This document shows positions 1-7,675 of a stretch of DNA of 36,800 nt, in pieces. Position 1 is the stretch's first letter; each line of letters opens with the position of its first letter. Location of the stretch: assembly GCA_963541805.1 (NCBI GenBank), contig CAUTVF010000002.1:1-36800 (forward strand), given 5' to 3'. This stretch comes from CAUTVF01 sp963541805. Lineage in GTDB: Bacteria > Pseudomonadota > Alphaproteobacteria > Rs-D84 > CASDRH01. Below the pieces are notes generated by a model that was not told where the DNA came from, did no database searches, and saw nothing but the letters and a program-made list of their open reading frames with translations. A program made the position numbers and the translations under genes.

Positions 1-2
1 AA

Positions 3-161
3 AAGTGTATGAAATCGGATTATAATAAATTTGTTAAATTTTATGCCTTAAATAAAAATATTGATTTAGATGTTATAAAAGCAAAATTCAAATACTCAAA
101 ATTCTATAATGCAAATCTCGAAAAACTTAGGGATTTTTATATTCTAAATTCAAATATTTAA
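3..161 (+). CDS. 3' end of an unidentified protein gene, cut by the window edge
   Basis: An open frame enters from the left edge and ends at TAA 159-161, giving about 52 residues rich in Lys, Asn, Asp and aromatic residues (for example DYNKFVKFYALNKN). An ATG lies at 9-11 but has no visible ribosome site, so the gene probably begins outside the window. It is followed at once by a strong symmetric hairpin (177-228), as expected for a gene end. Composition resembles the neighbouring phage proteins. I do not recognise the family. Confidence 0.5.
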   Translation, partial: KCMKSDYNKFVKFYALNKNIDLDVIKAKFKYSKFYNANLEKLRDFYILNSNI

Positions 162-176
162 AATCTTATTAAAAGT

Positions 177-228
177 ATCAAAAAATTACGTATTTTACAT
201 TTAAATGTAAAAGTCGTAAATTTTTGAT
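177..228. terminator. bidirectional hairpin terminator
   Basis: A near-perfect inverted repeat of about 52 bases. The outer arms ATCAAAAA/TTTTTGAT and TTACG/CGTAA flank the inner palindrome TTTTACATTTAAATGTAAAA. Runs of A on the left and T on the right allow termination in both directions. It lies between a plus-strand gene end (161) and the end of the minus-strand gene at 392. Confidence 0.65.
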
Positions 229-243
229 TTTTTAAATTTTTAC

Positions 244-385
244 GATTTTTAACCGAAGGTTTAGATTCGTGATTTTCAAAGCACCATACCGGATTTTTTT
301 TGTTTTATTATATAATATATAATAAAATAAATTTAAATTCCGGCACGCTTAAAAATTGCGAAAATTAACCGAAGGTTAAAATACG
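244..385. repeat. long AT-rich palindromic intergenic repeat, copy 1
   Basis: The centre, 303-327, is a 25-bp palindrome with 12-bp arms (TTTTATTATATA either side of one A). It is flanked by CCGGA/TTCCGG and then by mini-hairpins AACCGAAGGTT at 251-261 and 367-377, so the whole region can fold into one long imperfect hairpin. The landmark GCACCATACC precedes the core. Related copies occur near 7.6, 10.95, 18.9, 21.55, 31.4 and 34.0 kb, with a remnant near 28.0 kb. It lies just past the 3' end of the minus-strand gene at 392-1114. Function unknown; termination or RNA 3'-end protection is plausible. Confidence 0.75.
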
Positions 386-391
386 CAGGGT

Positions 392-1114
392 TTAAGAATC
401 CAAAATTGATTTTATAAGAGAATCATTTTTGATATCGCGCAAATCTAAATTTTTGGAATCCAAAAATCTTGCATATGAATTATCGATTAAATCCGTTGTA
501 TTGTAATAGTGACATTTTATATTTTGATAAGCACACTCGCTAAAAATCCTTGGATGCTTATCAAAAACATTTGTATTTTTGATATATACAAATTGATTAA
601 AATTTTTAAAAAAATCACCAGTATATGAAGTTGTGAGTCTGAAGTTATTATTGAAGTCCATAAATTTATACGGTTTAAACTGATTTGCTATTTTAAAATC
701 TGGCTTAAAGCATCTTATATATGTGCAATTTGAATGTTTATAAATTTTATGAATATCGAAGTATAATTTGTGGGTATAATTTCGGAATCTAAAGAATTCA
801 TCGTAATATTCTATTCCACTATAATTTACTAAATCGTGTGAAATGCATATTTTTCGGTTTGCATTAATTTTAAGTAAATCAGAACTATTAAAAGCCAGGG
901 CGGTATCATATTTACCGGAAGTATCAAAAATTATTGAATCAAAGCATTTAGAATCAATAGAATATTTTAGATTTAAAAAAGTTTCATTAAATATCGGATA
1001 TTTTAAAATTAAATAAGTATCTTTATTAAATTCCCAAAGTCTATAAAAATACTCAAATGCATCAAATGCAGTTCCATTTAGAACATTTAAAAAATTTAAA
1101 ACTGCTATTTTCAT
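392..1114 (-). CDS. glycosyltransferase-like protein (GT-B type, tentative)
   Basis: The 240-residue protein has an alpha/beta look. It starts with a hydrophobic strand (MKIAVLNFLNVL), has a central Rossmann-like segment (FDSIIFDTSGKYDTA), and near the C-terminus a stretch HPRIFSECAYQNIKCHYYN. That stretch resembles the sugar-nucleotide-binding part of GT-B enzymes, where an acidic residue follows a Pro-Arg loop. There is no signal peptide or membrane segment. It is shorter than most GT-B enzymes (350-400 aa), so it may be a reduced member or something else. A second protein of the same general look lies at 5973-6827. A substrate cannot be named; phage glycosyltransferases commonly modify DNA bases or host surface sugars. 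The gene is downstream of the capsid gene but separated from it by a hairpin region (1154-1222). Confidence 0.35.
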   Translation of the reverse strand: MKIAVLNFLNVLNGTAFDAFEYFYRLWEFNKDTYLILKYPIFNETFLNLKYSIDSKCFDSIIFDTSGKYDTALAFNSSDLLKINANRKICISHDLVNYSGIEYYDEFFRFRNYTHKLYFDIHKIYKHSNCTYIRCFKPDFKIANQFKPYKFMDFNNNFRLTTSYTGDFFKNFNQFVYIKNTNVFDKHPRIFSECAYQNIKCHYYNTTDLIDNSYARFLDSKNLDLRDIKNDSLIKSILDS

Positions 1115-1153
1115 TTTTTAAATAATTAGTAATTTTAACTGATTTCAGAAAAA

Positions 1154-1222
1154 CGAAATATTAATAAAATTACATCTAAATGTAAAATTATTAAATTTCG
1201 TATCTAAATGTAAAATTATTAA
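1154..1222. terminator. hairpin terminator with a tandem direct repeat
   Basis: The arms CGAAATATTAATAA (1154-1167) and TTATTAAATTTCG (up to 1200) surround the inner palindrome ACATCTAAATGT. Part of the right arm is then repeated directly: ATCTAAATGTAAAATTATTA at 1174 and again at 1202, 28 bp apart. T and A runs flank both sides. The region lies after the capsid gene stop and before the gene at 1114, so it most likely ends the capsid transcript. Confidence 0.55.
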
Positions 1223-1240
1223 TATTCGATTTTTTTAAAA

Positions 1241-2170
1241 TTATTTAGTTATTTTAAACTTATAAACATACGGATCAGTTGCCTTATCGTGGCAAGGATT
1301 GATTTCAAATCCATTTCGGCTAAATACGTGAATTGTTTTATGGCCGGTTTGAAAAACGTCGGCAAATTGCAAATTCATTGAATAAGGACAATAATAAAAT
1401 GAACTTACACCTGCTTCTGCTTCTGATTTTAATCCAACAATTGCAAATTCCTCATCCTTATTTGGATTTACAAAAAATTTAACATTTGCTAATTTTCCGA
1501 GAAAATATTGATTTGGATTATTCAAATCATTTGAATCGACCATTTGGCCGTATGCAAATGTCAAACTTAGCACACCTGATGCAAATAATGATTGTGGCAA
1601 AATACAAAAACCGTCATATGTTTTGAAATTTGTTTCGTTCATTTTTAAAATAAGTGTATTGATTTTTTTCAAAATATAAAATAAACAAGTTTCAGCATTG
1701 GCTAAAACATTTGCAGGTAAATTTAAATCAGGATCCAGCTGAGCAGAATCTTTTAGTAATTTTAAAACTGCTTCAGTTTCAATTCTACCCGATACATCCT
1801 TTATGAAATTTACAAGCATATCCGGAACAACAACAGCTTCTCCAGAATATTTTAGAAGCGCCATTAAATCATCCCAAGCTTCTGCAGTTATTTTGATATG
1901 TGCTTTTGAAGTTGTTACATTTATTAGCTTTTCAATAATTTTAAATTCAAGAGGATTTACATTATATTGGCTTGTTTGCTTTGCCATTATGATTCCAGAT
2001 GGCTGCGAAAGTGGTCTGACTTCTCCAATAAAATTTCCGATAAAACTTTTTGTTTTTGCATTTATAATTTTACCGAGAAGTTGAGCATACATATCGGCAT
2101 TAATATCCTCATCAATTCGGTAATGAGAATCTTTAAATTCTCGCAAAGAATTTTCTAATATTAGGTTCAT
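1241..2170 (-). CDS. capsid protein of the T4 gp23/gp24 family
   Basis: The 309-residue protein shares signatures with T4-type major capsid and vertex proteins. Near residue 50 it has GEVRPLSQPSGIIMAKQ, compared with the gp23 pattern of QP, two residues, PtG before an aromatic/hydrophobic strand. Near the C-terminus SSFYYCPYSMNLQ is followed by a FxxNGFEINPC segment, compared with gp23 PYvPL then TRYG and NPF. These belong to the HK97-fold core. It is much shorter than T4 gp23 (521 aa) or gp24 (427 aa), so it may be a vertex protein, or the family may be compact here. The start at 2170 has an AAAAGGTT ribosome site and a late-type AATAAATA box (2188-2195). The capsid assignment is fairly solid; major versus vertex role is open. 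Confidence 0.6.
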   Translation of the reverse strand: MNLILENSLREFKDSHYRIDEDINADMYAQLLGKIINAKTKSFIGNFIGEVRPLSQPSGIIMAKQTSQYNVNPLEFKIIEKLINVTTSKAHIKITAEAWDDLMALLKYSGEAVVVPDMLVNFIKDVSGRIETEAVLKLLKDSAQLDPDLNLPANVLANAETCLFYILKKINTLILKMNETNFKTYDGFCILPQSLFASGVLSLTFAYGQMVDSNDLNNPNQYFLGKLANVKFFVNPNKDEEFAIVGLKSEAEAGVSSFYYCPYSMNLQFADVFQTGHKTIHVFSRNGFEINPCHDKATDPYVYKFKITK

Positions 2171-2187
2171 TTTTAACCTTTTATTAT

Positions 2188-2195
2188 TATTTATT
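2188..2195 (-). promoter_or_regulatory. T4-late-type promoter box AATAAATA
   Basis: The minus strand reads AATAAATA 18 bp upstream of the capsid gene start, with the AAAAGG ribosome site in between. It is one of a set of (T/A/C)ATAAATA boxes found 15-26 bp before virion and lysis gene starts in this window. The T4 late consensus is TATAAATA. Confidence 0.45.
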
Positions 2196-2211
2196 CTTTG
2201 CTATTTAAAAG

Positions 2212-2532
2212 TTAAGAATTAAAAACTGCCAAAATCCTTGCGACAGCATCTGGATTTCTCGAAATATTCTCATAAATCTTTTGCCTAATTTGTGATTGCT
2301 GTGGAGTAAGTTTATGATCTTTTGCAATTTGTTTTACTGCTTTTTGGACTAACTTTGTTTCAACTCCCTTAACAGCAAACTCCTGGGCAGTTTCTTTGAA
2401 TTTCTCCTTTAATTCACGGATTTCTGCTTCATAATCCGTAATCGCAGTAACAAACTCAATTTCTGCTTTTAAAATTTCTGATTCAATTTCTGGCCCAAGT
2501 AGTGGGTCAATTCCCGTTAGATCTTCATTCAT
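2212..2532 (-). CDS. small helical protein, possibly DNA-binding (DsbA-like)
   Basis: The 106-residue protein is predicted to be almost wholly alpha-helical. An acidic N-terminus (NEDLTGIDPLLGPEIE) precedes a long charged helix, probably a coiled coil, around residues 20-50. A Lys-rich helix with KLVQKAVKQIAKDH and a C-terminal SRNPDAVARILAVF helix follow. Size and layout recall small T4-type double-strand DNA-binding proteins such as DsbA, a late-transcription enhancer, but I see no decisive motif. It has an AAAAGGAT ribosome site and a CATAAATA late-type box (2558-2565), and precedes the capsid gene on the same strand 41 bp away, so it is probably expressed late. Confidence 0.4.
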   Translation of the reverse strand: MNEDLTGIDPLLGPEIESEILKAEIEFVTAITDYEAEIRELKEKFKETAQEFAVKGVETKLVQKAVKQIAKDHKLTPQQSQIRQKIYENISRNPDAVARILAVFNS

Positions 2533-2557
2533 TTGTAAATCCTTTTAATTCTTAATT

Positions 2558-2565
2558 TATTTATG
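2558..2565 (-). promoter_or_regulatory. T4-late-type promoter box CATAAATA
   Basis: The minus strand reads CATAAATA 26 bp upstream of the start at 2532. An alternative sigma70-like TATAAT lies slightly further upstream (about 2572-2577). Confidence 0.4.
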
Positions 2566-2595
2566 AGACAATTATAATATTAAAAAGTTGAATTT

Positions 2596-3204
2596 TTAAA
2601 TATACAAAGTATCAGCATACAAATCTTTTCCAGTCAATATCGCATATTTTGATTTCGCCAAAACATTTTTATTTTTTATTATATTATATAATTCATAAAA
2701 ATTTTTAAAAGATTTATAATTATCAAAATTCATATTACAAGCAATTACATTAAAATTAATTGATTTATATGAATCTAAAAACGCTTCAAGTTTATGAAAG
2801 TTTGAATCAGTAACAATTATTAAATATTCTATATTTTTATAATTAAAAAATTGACAAAAATCCAAATCAATTGAACAGTGATAATTTATTTTATCAAATT
2901 TATTAACAAATTGTGGATATCTTTTTAAAAATGTTCCATTTGTATTAAGCTCTAAATTTGAATCTTTAATTTTAAATATTGATTTCCACTGAGCTTCAGT
3001 AAGCAATCCGGGCTCTCCGCCACTTAAAATAATTTTAAAATCCTTATATTTTTCAATATTTTGTAAAACTAAATTAAAATCAATCGGCTCTCTACAATGA
3101 GTATTTTCAGCGCAATAATAGCAATTCCAGTTACATTCAAATGTTACTTTTATTTCAACTTGCTTAATTTTTGAAAAATTGCCGTCGGCAAAATGAGTCA
3201 GCAT
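2596..3204 (-). CDS. radical SAM protein, short form
   Basis: The 202-residue protein carries the [4Fe-4S]-binding radical-SAM motif CNWNCYYC (C24-x3-C28-x2-C31) and the SAM-binding SGGEP loop near residue 62. The beta/alpha barrel continues through NTNGTFLKRYP. There is no C-terminal auxiliary cysteine cluster, so it contains little more than the core domain. Its start overlaps the end of the next radical-SAM gene by 7 bases, so the two are co-translated, downstream of the polymerase N-terminal half. Multiple radical-SAM genes are a known feature of Campylobacter group II phages; their substrates are unknown to me. It is not a clear QueE: the residues around the cluster and C-terminus do not match what I expect of that family. 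Confidence 0.85.
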   Translation of the reverse strand: MLTHFADGNFSKIKQVEIKVTFECNWNCYYCAENTHCREPIDFNLVLQNIEKYKDFKIILSGGEPGLLTEAQWKSIFKIKDSNLELNTNGTFLKRYPQFVNKFDKINYHCSIDLDFCQFFNYKNIEYLIIVTDSNFHKLEAFLDSYKSINFNVIACNMNFDNYKSFKNFYELYNIIKNKNVLAKSKYAILTGKDLYADTLYI

Positions 3205-4079
3205 AAAAAGCTTCTTTTAAATTCAGCATAGCACAGCAAATTACATTTACTCGTGTCACACGCAATTTTGTTTCTTGCTGAAATTTTGTATTTATAATCA
3301 GTATTTAAATCAGCTAAAACCGTAAAATCCTTACAAGACCAAAATAATTGTAATTTTTCGTCAATATCAAATCCATCTGGCTCGCAAATACATTTTTTAC
3401 CTTGGAGATTTAATAATTTTTTAATATATTCGGATTGCGAAACTAATTTTGAATTTATATAAAATTCATCAACATTCAAATTTCTTTTAACTCTATCCAT
3501 ACTAAAATTTTCAAATATAAAATTCATAACTTCCTTATATTTTTCAGTTCCAACAAGTTGGGACAGTGGAGAAATATTTAATTCACCATTTATTAATTTT
3601 GCAATTTGTTTATATTGATCTAAATATGGAATAATATTTTCAATCCTATCAATTGGTAAATTCATATTTACAACACCGTCCCACGAATTTAAAAAATTAA
3701 ACGTCTTTTCAAAATTAAAATATTTAATATGAGGACTAATCGTTACAATTATTTTTGGATTTTTAATTATTTTTTCTAAGTTTGATGTATTTGTAATAAT
3801 TTCGACGACTTTAATATTATCGACTTCGCAAAGTCTTTGGAGTTCCAAATCAAAATCTTTTATTAATGTTGGCTCTCCGCCAAGAATTGCAATAAGAAAA
3901 GTGAATTCGGAATTAAATTTTACAAAATCAATTATTCTATCGAAATAATAATGAGTATCAAAATATTTTTTATTCAATCTTGATTTCGCAAAACAATATG
4001 AACAATTATAATTACAAAACATACTAGGATATATGTCAAGTGAAAAATCAATCGGATTTTTTGCTTCAAATACTGTCAT
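3198..4079 (-). CDS. radical SAM protein with C-terminal cysteine cluster (SPASM-like)
   Basis: The 293-residue protein has radical-SAM motif FCNYNCSYCF (C22, C26, C29) and the LGGEPTLI loop (about residues 66-73). The C-terminal region carries extra cysteines (KKCICEPDGF, LFWSCKD, then CDTSKCNLLCYAEF and a terminal C). This is the arrangement of a SPASM/twitch region holding auxiliary Fe-S clusters. Such enzymes often modify peptides or activate partner proteins, but phage members are uncharacterised. It starts at ATG 4079, overlapping the stop of the polymerase half by 4 bases (ATGA), so it is translationally coupled to DNA replication functions. The pair with the following smaller radical-SAM protein suggests that they work on the same or sequential substrates (inference). 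Confidence 0.85.
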   Translation of the reverse strand: MTVFEAKNPIDFSLDIYPSMFCNYNCSYCFAKSRLNKKYFDTHYYFDRIIDFVKFNSEFTFLIAILGGEPTLIKDFDLELQRLCEVDNIKVVEIITNTSNLEKIIKNPKIIVTISPHIKYFNFEKTFNFLNSWDGVVNMNLPIDRIENIIPYLDQYKQIAKLINGELNISPLSQLVGTEKYKEVMNFIFENFSMDRVKRNLNVDEFYINSKLVSQSEYIKKLLNLQGKKCICEPDGFDIDEKLQLFWSCKDFTVLADLNTDYKYKISARNKIACDTSKCNLLCYAEFKRSFLC

Positions 4080-5695
4080 ATAAGTTTTCTAGATTCCAAT
4101 TCTTTTTTAATTTCTGCCGCTTTATTGCGATGTCCAAGCATTTTCAATTTATATCTTTTTCTATTGTTGAAACCGGCTTCAATTAATTCTGGAATAATAC
4201 CTTTTTTTGATTTATCAAAATGTGTTCCAAATAGCGATCCGCATAAATTATACTTTTGCAGCAATTTCGAATATTTATCAAATCTATGAGTATCCTTGAA
4301 ATATTCATTAATGTGATATAATTCGTCTTCGCTTAAATTTAGATTTTGGATTTCCAATTGCAAATCTTTTGGCAAATCTTTGAATTCCACTAATGTTTCT
4401 GGACTAATATTAAATGCCATAATTTGAGATGGATACATACTATTGACATCAAGAGAAAAGCCATAATTACATTTTCCTTTTATTGGATCCATTACAAATC
4501 CGCCTTTTAATTGAATACCAGAAGTATCCTCTGCCTTCATATCATACGATGGTAATATTTGTTTTTTGAGATACGCAGAATTGGCAATATATTGAGCCCA
4601 CGGCATAACAGTTTTTACAGTATCTTTAATATTAACTCCGTAAATTTCTGCCATATTTGTCATTGTATTAAAAATACTCAATTTTAATTCTATTTTATTT
4701 AATATATATACATCAATAATTGCGTAATGAATAAACCATTTATTGCATATTTTAGATATTTCAGCTTCTGATTTTGCATTATATAATTCAAGTTCAAAAG
4801 CTCCCGTTGGCTTAGAATCTGGTCTAATATATCCAGAACCTGTTCGAAATCCGTCGAAAGTTTTGAAACAGTCGTGATTTACTTTTTTAAGTCCGACCTC
4901 GACTTCTGCAATATTGTCGAGAGAATACGAACTTTTTGGCTCAAAATTAAAGTTTTTATAAACTTTCATATAATCAATATACGAAATACCTGGTGAATCA
5001 ACTTCAAAAATTCCTTGATTTAAAACTAATTCATTTAATTTTGATTCTCCATAAGGACTAAAATTAAGTGGAATTCCAAGTTTTGTTGCTCTTGCAAATA
5101 GATATCCGAAGTCAAACCCTTCTCCGTTATATGCAGAAATTATAGCTGGATTTAATGTTTTTATTAGCTTAAAAAATGCAAGAATTAATTCGGCTTCTGA
5201 ATTTAATTTAAAATATTTTAATTTAAAATCAAATACTTCTCCATTAAATGTATAATTACCAGATTCGGATTCCGTATAATCAATTCCTTTGATAAAATCA
5301 GTTAAACTAAAAACAATTACAGTATTTGTTTTTGAATCATAAATCTGGATACATACAATAGTTTCAGGGAATGATTTAGTATCGACGGATCTTTTTGCGG
5401 TTGTTTCAATATCAAGAAACCAATATCTTGGAGATTTGTTATAATTTTTTTGCCAATAAAAATCGCGAATATAACAAAGATCCGGTTTATAATTACCATA
5501 AACTGGTAAATCAGTTTTTTTAGTAATGCGTCGAAGTTTAATTTCAGGATTTAAAAAATATGTAAAATCACCTGAAATGTCCTCAACATACCGTTCATTA
5601 AAGCTTGGAATTTTCTTTATTTTTGATTGATTTCCGTCAAAATATCTTATATAATAATCATAACCAATTCTAAAACTATTTTCAAATGCTTCCAT
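4076..5695 (-). CDS. family B DNA polymerase, N-terminal half (exonuclease + palm motif A)
   Basis: The 539-residue protein matches the first part of T4 gp43. It has 3'-5' exonuclease motifs ExoI WFLDIETT (D95, E97), ExoII YNGEGFD (N190, D195) and ExoIII YAIID (324-328), then polymerase motif A LDVNSMYPS (D416). It ends after GIIPELIEAGFNNRKRYKLKM, at the fingers, before motifs B and C. Those are found in the protein at 28076-29134 on the same strand, 22 kb away. There is no frame break, intein or endonuclease at the break: the half ends cleanly with KELESRKLI and a stop overlapping the next ATG. Both halves look intact, so a functional two-subunit enzyme is likely (inference). The start overlaps the stop of the DUF3310 gene. 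T4 gp43 is 898 aa; the two halves add up to 891. Confidence 0.92.
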   Translation of the reverse strand: MEAFENSFRIGYDYYIRYFDGNQSKIKKIPSFNERYVEDISGDFTYFLNPEIKLRRITKKTDLPVYGNYKPDLCYIRDFYWQKNYNKSPRYWFLDIETTAKRSVDTKSFPETIVCIQIYDSKTNTVIVFSLTDFIKGIDYTESESGNYTFNGEVFDFKLKYFKLNSEAELILAFFKLIKTLNPAIISAYNGEGFDFGYLFARATKLGIPLNFSPYGESKLNELVLNQGIFEVDSPGISYIDYMKVYKNFNFEPKSSYSLDNIAEVEVGLKKVNHDCFKTFDGFRTGSGYIRPDSKPTGAFELELYNAKSEAEISKICNKWFIHYAIIDVYILNKIELKLSIFNTMTNMAEIYGVNIKDTVKTVMPWAQYIANSAYLKKQILPSYDMKAEDTSGIQLKGGFVMDPIKGKCNYGFSLDVNSMYPSQIMAFNISPETLVEFKDLPKDLQLEIQNLNLSEDELYHINEYFKDTHRFDKYSKLLQKYNLCGSLFGTHFDKSKKGIIPELIEAGFNNRKRYKLKMLGHRNKAAEIKKELESRKLI

Positions 5696-5925
5696 TATTT
5701 ACTTTCGTTAGCTTTAATACGCTTTAATTCTCGATTTGCAAACCAAATAATCTTATTTAAATCGCGCTCATAGTCTGTTCCAGAATGTCTTCCGATATTA
5801 CAACACCAAATTGATTTTAATATGTTGCCTTGGGCAAAATTCATTTCAAAATGCTCAATGATATCCTGAACATTTTTTGCATTTTGTGGAATATCATAAT
5901 ATGGAGTATCAGAACCTTTTACCAT
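5695..5925 (-). CDS. small DUF3310-like protein
   Basis: The start is taken at ATG 5925, because AAAAAGG lies 7 bases upstream. An earlier in-frame ATG at 5955 has no ribosome site and would add ten residues. The 76-residue product has the DUF3310 pattern: an aromatic/Pro opening (DTPYYDIPQ), a middle helix with an MNFAQGN turn followed by CNIGRH, then YERDLNKIIWFANREL. These phage proteins are often labelled nucleotide-kinase-like without biochemical proof. It sits directly upstream of the polymerase half, with which its stop overlaps, so a replication-linked role is likely. Confidence 0.65.
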   Translation of the reverse strand: MVKGSDTPYYDIPQNAKNVQDIIEHFEMNFAQGNILKSIWCCNIGRHSGTDYERDLNKIIWFANRELKRIKANESK

Positions 5926-5972
5926 TTTTATACCTTTTTGTTTTAATTTTACCATTTAAAAGTTTACGATTT

Positions 5973-6827
5973 TTATGCATTAAGAATATCAATTATTGGA
6001 TCGCCCGTAGTAAGAACGAATTCCTCAAATGGCGAATCAAGTCGCCTTTGTAGTCCTGGATCATAATAATCGATCTCAAAAAGTTCAAACGGAATTTGTA
6101 ATATTTGACATTCTATTATAAGTCTTGGACTACAATCAAAATGTCTTAAAACTGGAGTATAAATGAATTTACTAAAACTAAAATTACGGATTTGTTTCGA
6201 AGTAAAATTATTTTTATATTTTTCATTCTCCGTAATATCTTTAGAATCAGAATAAGCAAGAATATCCGGATATTTGTTCAAAAGTCTATCAATTTGATCC
6301 GGAGTTAATGATTTACAATTTTTTGTAATATGTGCAAATGGCCGATCTCCCGGAATTCTTTTTAAATTTGGCAATATTTTTTTAGTATAATCAATCATAT
6401 TTGGATACCGTTGATTGTATACTTTAAAATCAGCAAGTATCGAATAATCGGCATTTATTGGATCTGCGCCGCAGGCGAATACAAATATTTTTCCGCAAAG
6501 ACGATTTCTATATTTTTGAATAAACCAAAATCCGCCATCAACTATTAATATTTTTTTGCATTTCAATAAATCAAAATAATTTGTAAAAATGAAATCGGAT
6601 TTGTCAAATTTTACATTATAATGTGATTTTACAAAAGAATCAAAAGTTTCCGGCTTTACGAGCTCCGGAATTAAAACTTTTACTTTCATATGCTTAGATA
6701 GCAAATAATAGTAATCTAAACATTCGAAAATATGTCCCGAAAGACCGTGTTCTCTTGGACTTCGGAGAGTCGGAGACATTTCAAATGACGTTAAAATTAC
6801 TAAATCTGCATCTAAGTTAAGAATCAT
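5973..6827 (-). CDS. glycosyltransferase-like protein (GT-B type, tentative)
   Basis: The 284-residue protein has an N-terminal Rossmann-like start (DLVILTSFEMSP) and a Gly-His segment (REHGLSGHIFECLDYYYLL). A central strand KKILIVDGGFWFIQKY is followed by a short loop with FVFACGADP. Near the C-terminus SPRLIIECQILQIPFELFE recalls the donor-binding helix of GT-B enzymes, with Arg and Glu as the likely nucleotide contacts. There are no membrane segments. It sits one base downstream of the unknown gene 6829-7266 and upstream of the DUF3310 and polymerase genes, that is, in the replication operon. This makes DNA or nucleotide modification a reasonable guess rather than a host-surface role. The family call rests on fold-like features only. 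Confidence 0.4.
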   Translation of the reverse strand: MILNLDADLVILTSFEMSPTLRSPREHGLSGHIFECLDYYYLLSKHMKVKVLIPELVKPETFDSFVKSHYNVKFDKSDFIFTNYFDLLKCKKILIVDGGFWFIQKYRNRLCGKIFVFACGADPINADYSILADFKVYNQRYPNMIDYTKKILPNLKRIPGDRPFAHITKNCKSLTPDQIDRLLNKYPDILAYSDSKDITENEKYKNNFTSKQIRNFSFSKFIYTPVLRHFDCSPRLIIECQILQIPFELFEIDYYDPGLQRRLDSPFEEFVLTTGDPIIDILNA

Positions 6828-6828
6828 T

Positions 6829-7266
6829 TTAATAAATCACAATATAATCATTTTTTGAGACTTGAATTGTTTTGAAATCCTTGAAATCGTCTAGCTTATC
6901 CGCCTTACAATGATACCAAACATCGCGTTTATGAGCATTATAAAATTCGGAATCGAACTCAAACCATTTCTTTCCAAACAATTCAACAACTTTACCAAAC
7001 TTACAAAAATTAGGATCAAATCCAAAATTGCGTTTTAGATACGCAAGCGGGAGTAGTCGACTAAAATCTGTAAAATCGGTAATTTTATGTTTAAATGGAT
7101 TTTGGACACAGTCAAAAAATCTGCAATTACCAATTTTGATTACTAGTCCAGCGTCCTCAAAATCCGGATTCTTTTTAAATGCCATAATAAGCCAATTTTT
7201 TGTAACATTTAATTTTTTTTGCGCTTCGTCAATATAAACGAAGTTTGAGTTTATAAACATACTCAT
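6829..7266 (-). CDS. unidentified protein, first gene of the polymerase operon
   Basis: The 145-residue protein starts at ATG 7266 behind a clear AAAGGAT ribosome site. The N-terminal third (FVYIDEAQKKLNVTKNWLIMAF) could form a helix-turn-helix; the rest is beta-rich with many aromatic residues (WFEFDSEFYNAHKRDVWYHC). I do not recognise the family. It is the first gene behind promoter module copy 1 and is followed with no gap by the glycosyltransferase-like gene, DUF3310 and the DNA polymerase half, suggesting early or middle expression and perhaps a regulatory role. Confidence 0.55.
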   Translation of the reverse strand: MSMFINSNFVYIDEAQKKLNVTKNWLIMAFKKNPDFEDAGLVIKIGNCRFFDCVQNPFKHKITDFTDFSRLLPLAYLKRNFGFDPNFCKFGKVVELFGKKWFEFDSEFYNAHKRDVWYHCKADKLDDFKDFKTIQVSKNDYIVIY

Positions 7267-7286
7267 TTAAATCCTTTCTTTTTTAT

Positions 7287-7420
7287 TAGAATTATATAAT
7301 ATTAAAACTGAAATTTCACGTAATTTAAATCGGTTGTTTTTAGCGCGTAGACGTAGTGCCTCTAAGATTTAGTTTGATCCCTTTTGATTTAATTATAATA
7401 TATTAAAGTTTACTAATTTT
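7287..7420 (-). promoter_or_regulatory. promoter-leader module copy 1, upstream of the polymerase-N operon
   Basis: Read on the minus strand, GTAAAC is followed by a TATAAT box (about 7392-7397). Then comes the conserved leader GGGATCAAACTAAATC...GAGGCACTACGTCTAC (7347-7382), then a second block ACGTGAAATTTCAG with an ATTATATAAT box (7291-7300), and finally the AAGAAAGGAT ribosome site. The same two-part arrangement occurs upstream of 29655 and, slightly varied, 21252; the first part also occurs upstream of 10585, 18658 and, on the plus strand, 19206. Whether the leader RNA binds a regulator or only marks a strong promoter is unknown. Confidence 0.6.
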
Positions 7421-7544
7421 ATGCATAAGCATATTTTTAGTATTTTAATTTGCGATTTTAAAAATGCAAAATTTTACACCTATAACATTTAAATGTAAAA
7501 ATTGTAATTTTTTGAATTTTTTAAACCGAGATTTTAATTTTTTT

Positions 7545-7675
7545 ACGAATTTTAACCGAAGGTTTGGATTCGTTATTTTAAGAGCGCCATACCAGAATTT
7601 TTTGTTTTATTATATAATATATAATAAAATGAATTTAATTTCCGGCTGCTTTCAAAAATTTAGCCGAAGGCTAAG
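7545..7675. repeat. long AT-rich palindromic intergenic repeat, copy 2
   Basis: The core at 7605-7629 is identical to the core of copy 1 (12-bp arms TTTTATTATATA around one A). It is flanked by AACCGAAGGTT (7554-7564) on the left and TAGCCGAAGGCTA (7661-7673) on the right, with GCGCCATACC and TTCCGGC as landmarks. It covers the last codons of the gene at 7671-9110 and continues into the intergenic region. A related small palindrome AACATTTAAATGT lies at about 7485-7497. No gene is seen in 7267-7670; it holds this repeat and promoter module 1. Confidence 0.75.

Noticed and set aside
2596..3204. Assignment of the short radical-SAM protein as QueE
   Set aside because: Apart from the generic CxxxCxxC and GGEP motifs I do not see QueE-specific residues, and it pairs with another radical-SAM gene rather than with queC.
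7347..7382. Similarity of AGTTTGATCC in the leader element to the conserved 5' end of 16S rRNA
   Set aside because: Only about ten bases match, there is no further rRNA sequence, and the conserved part extends differently. Coincidence is the best explanation.
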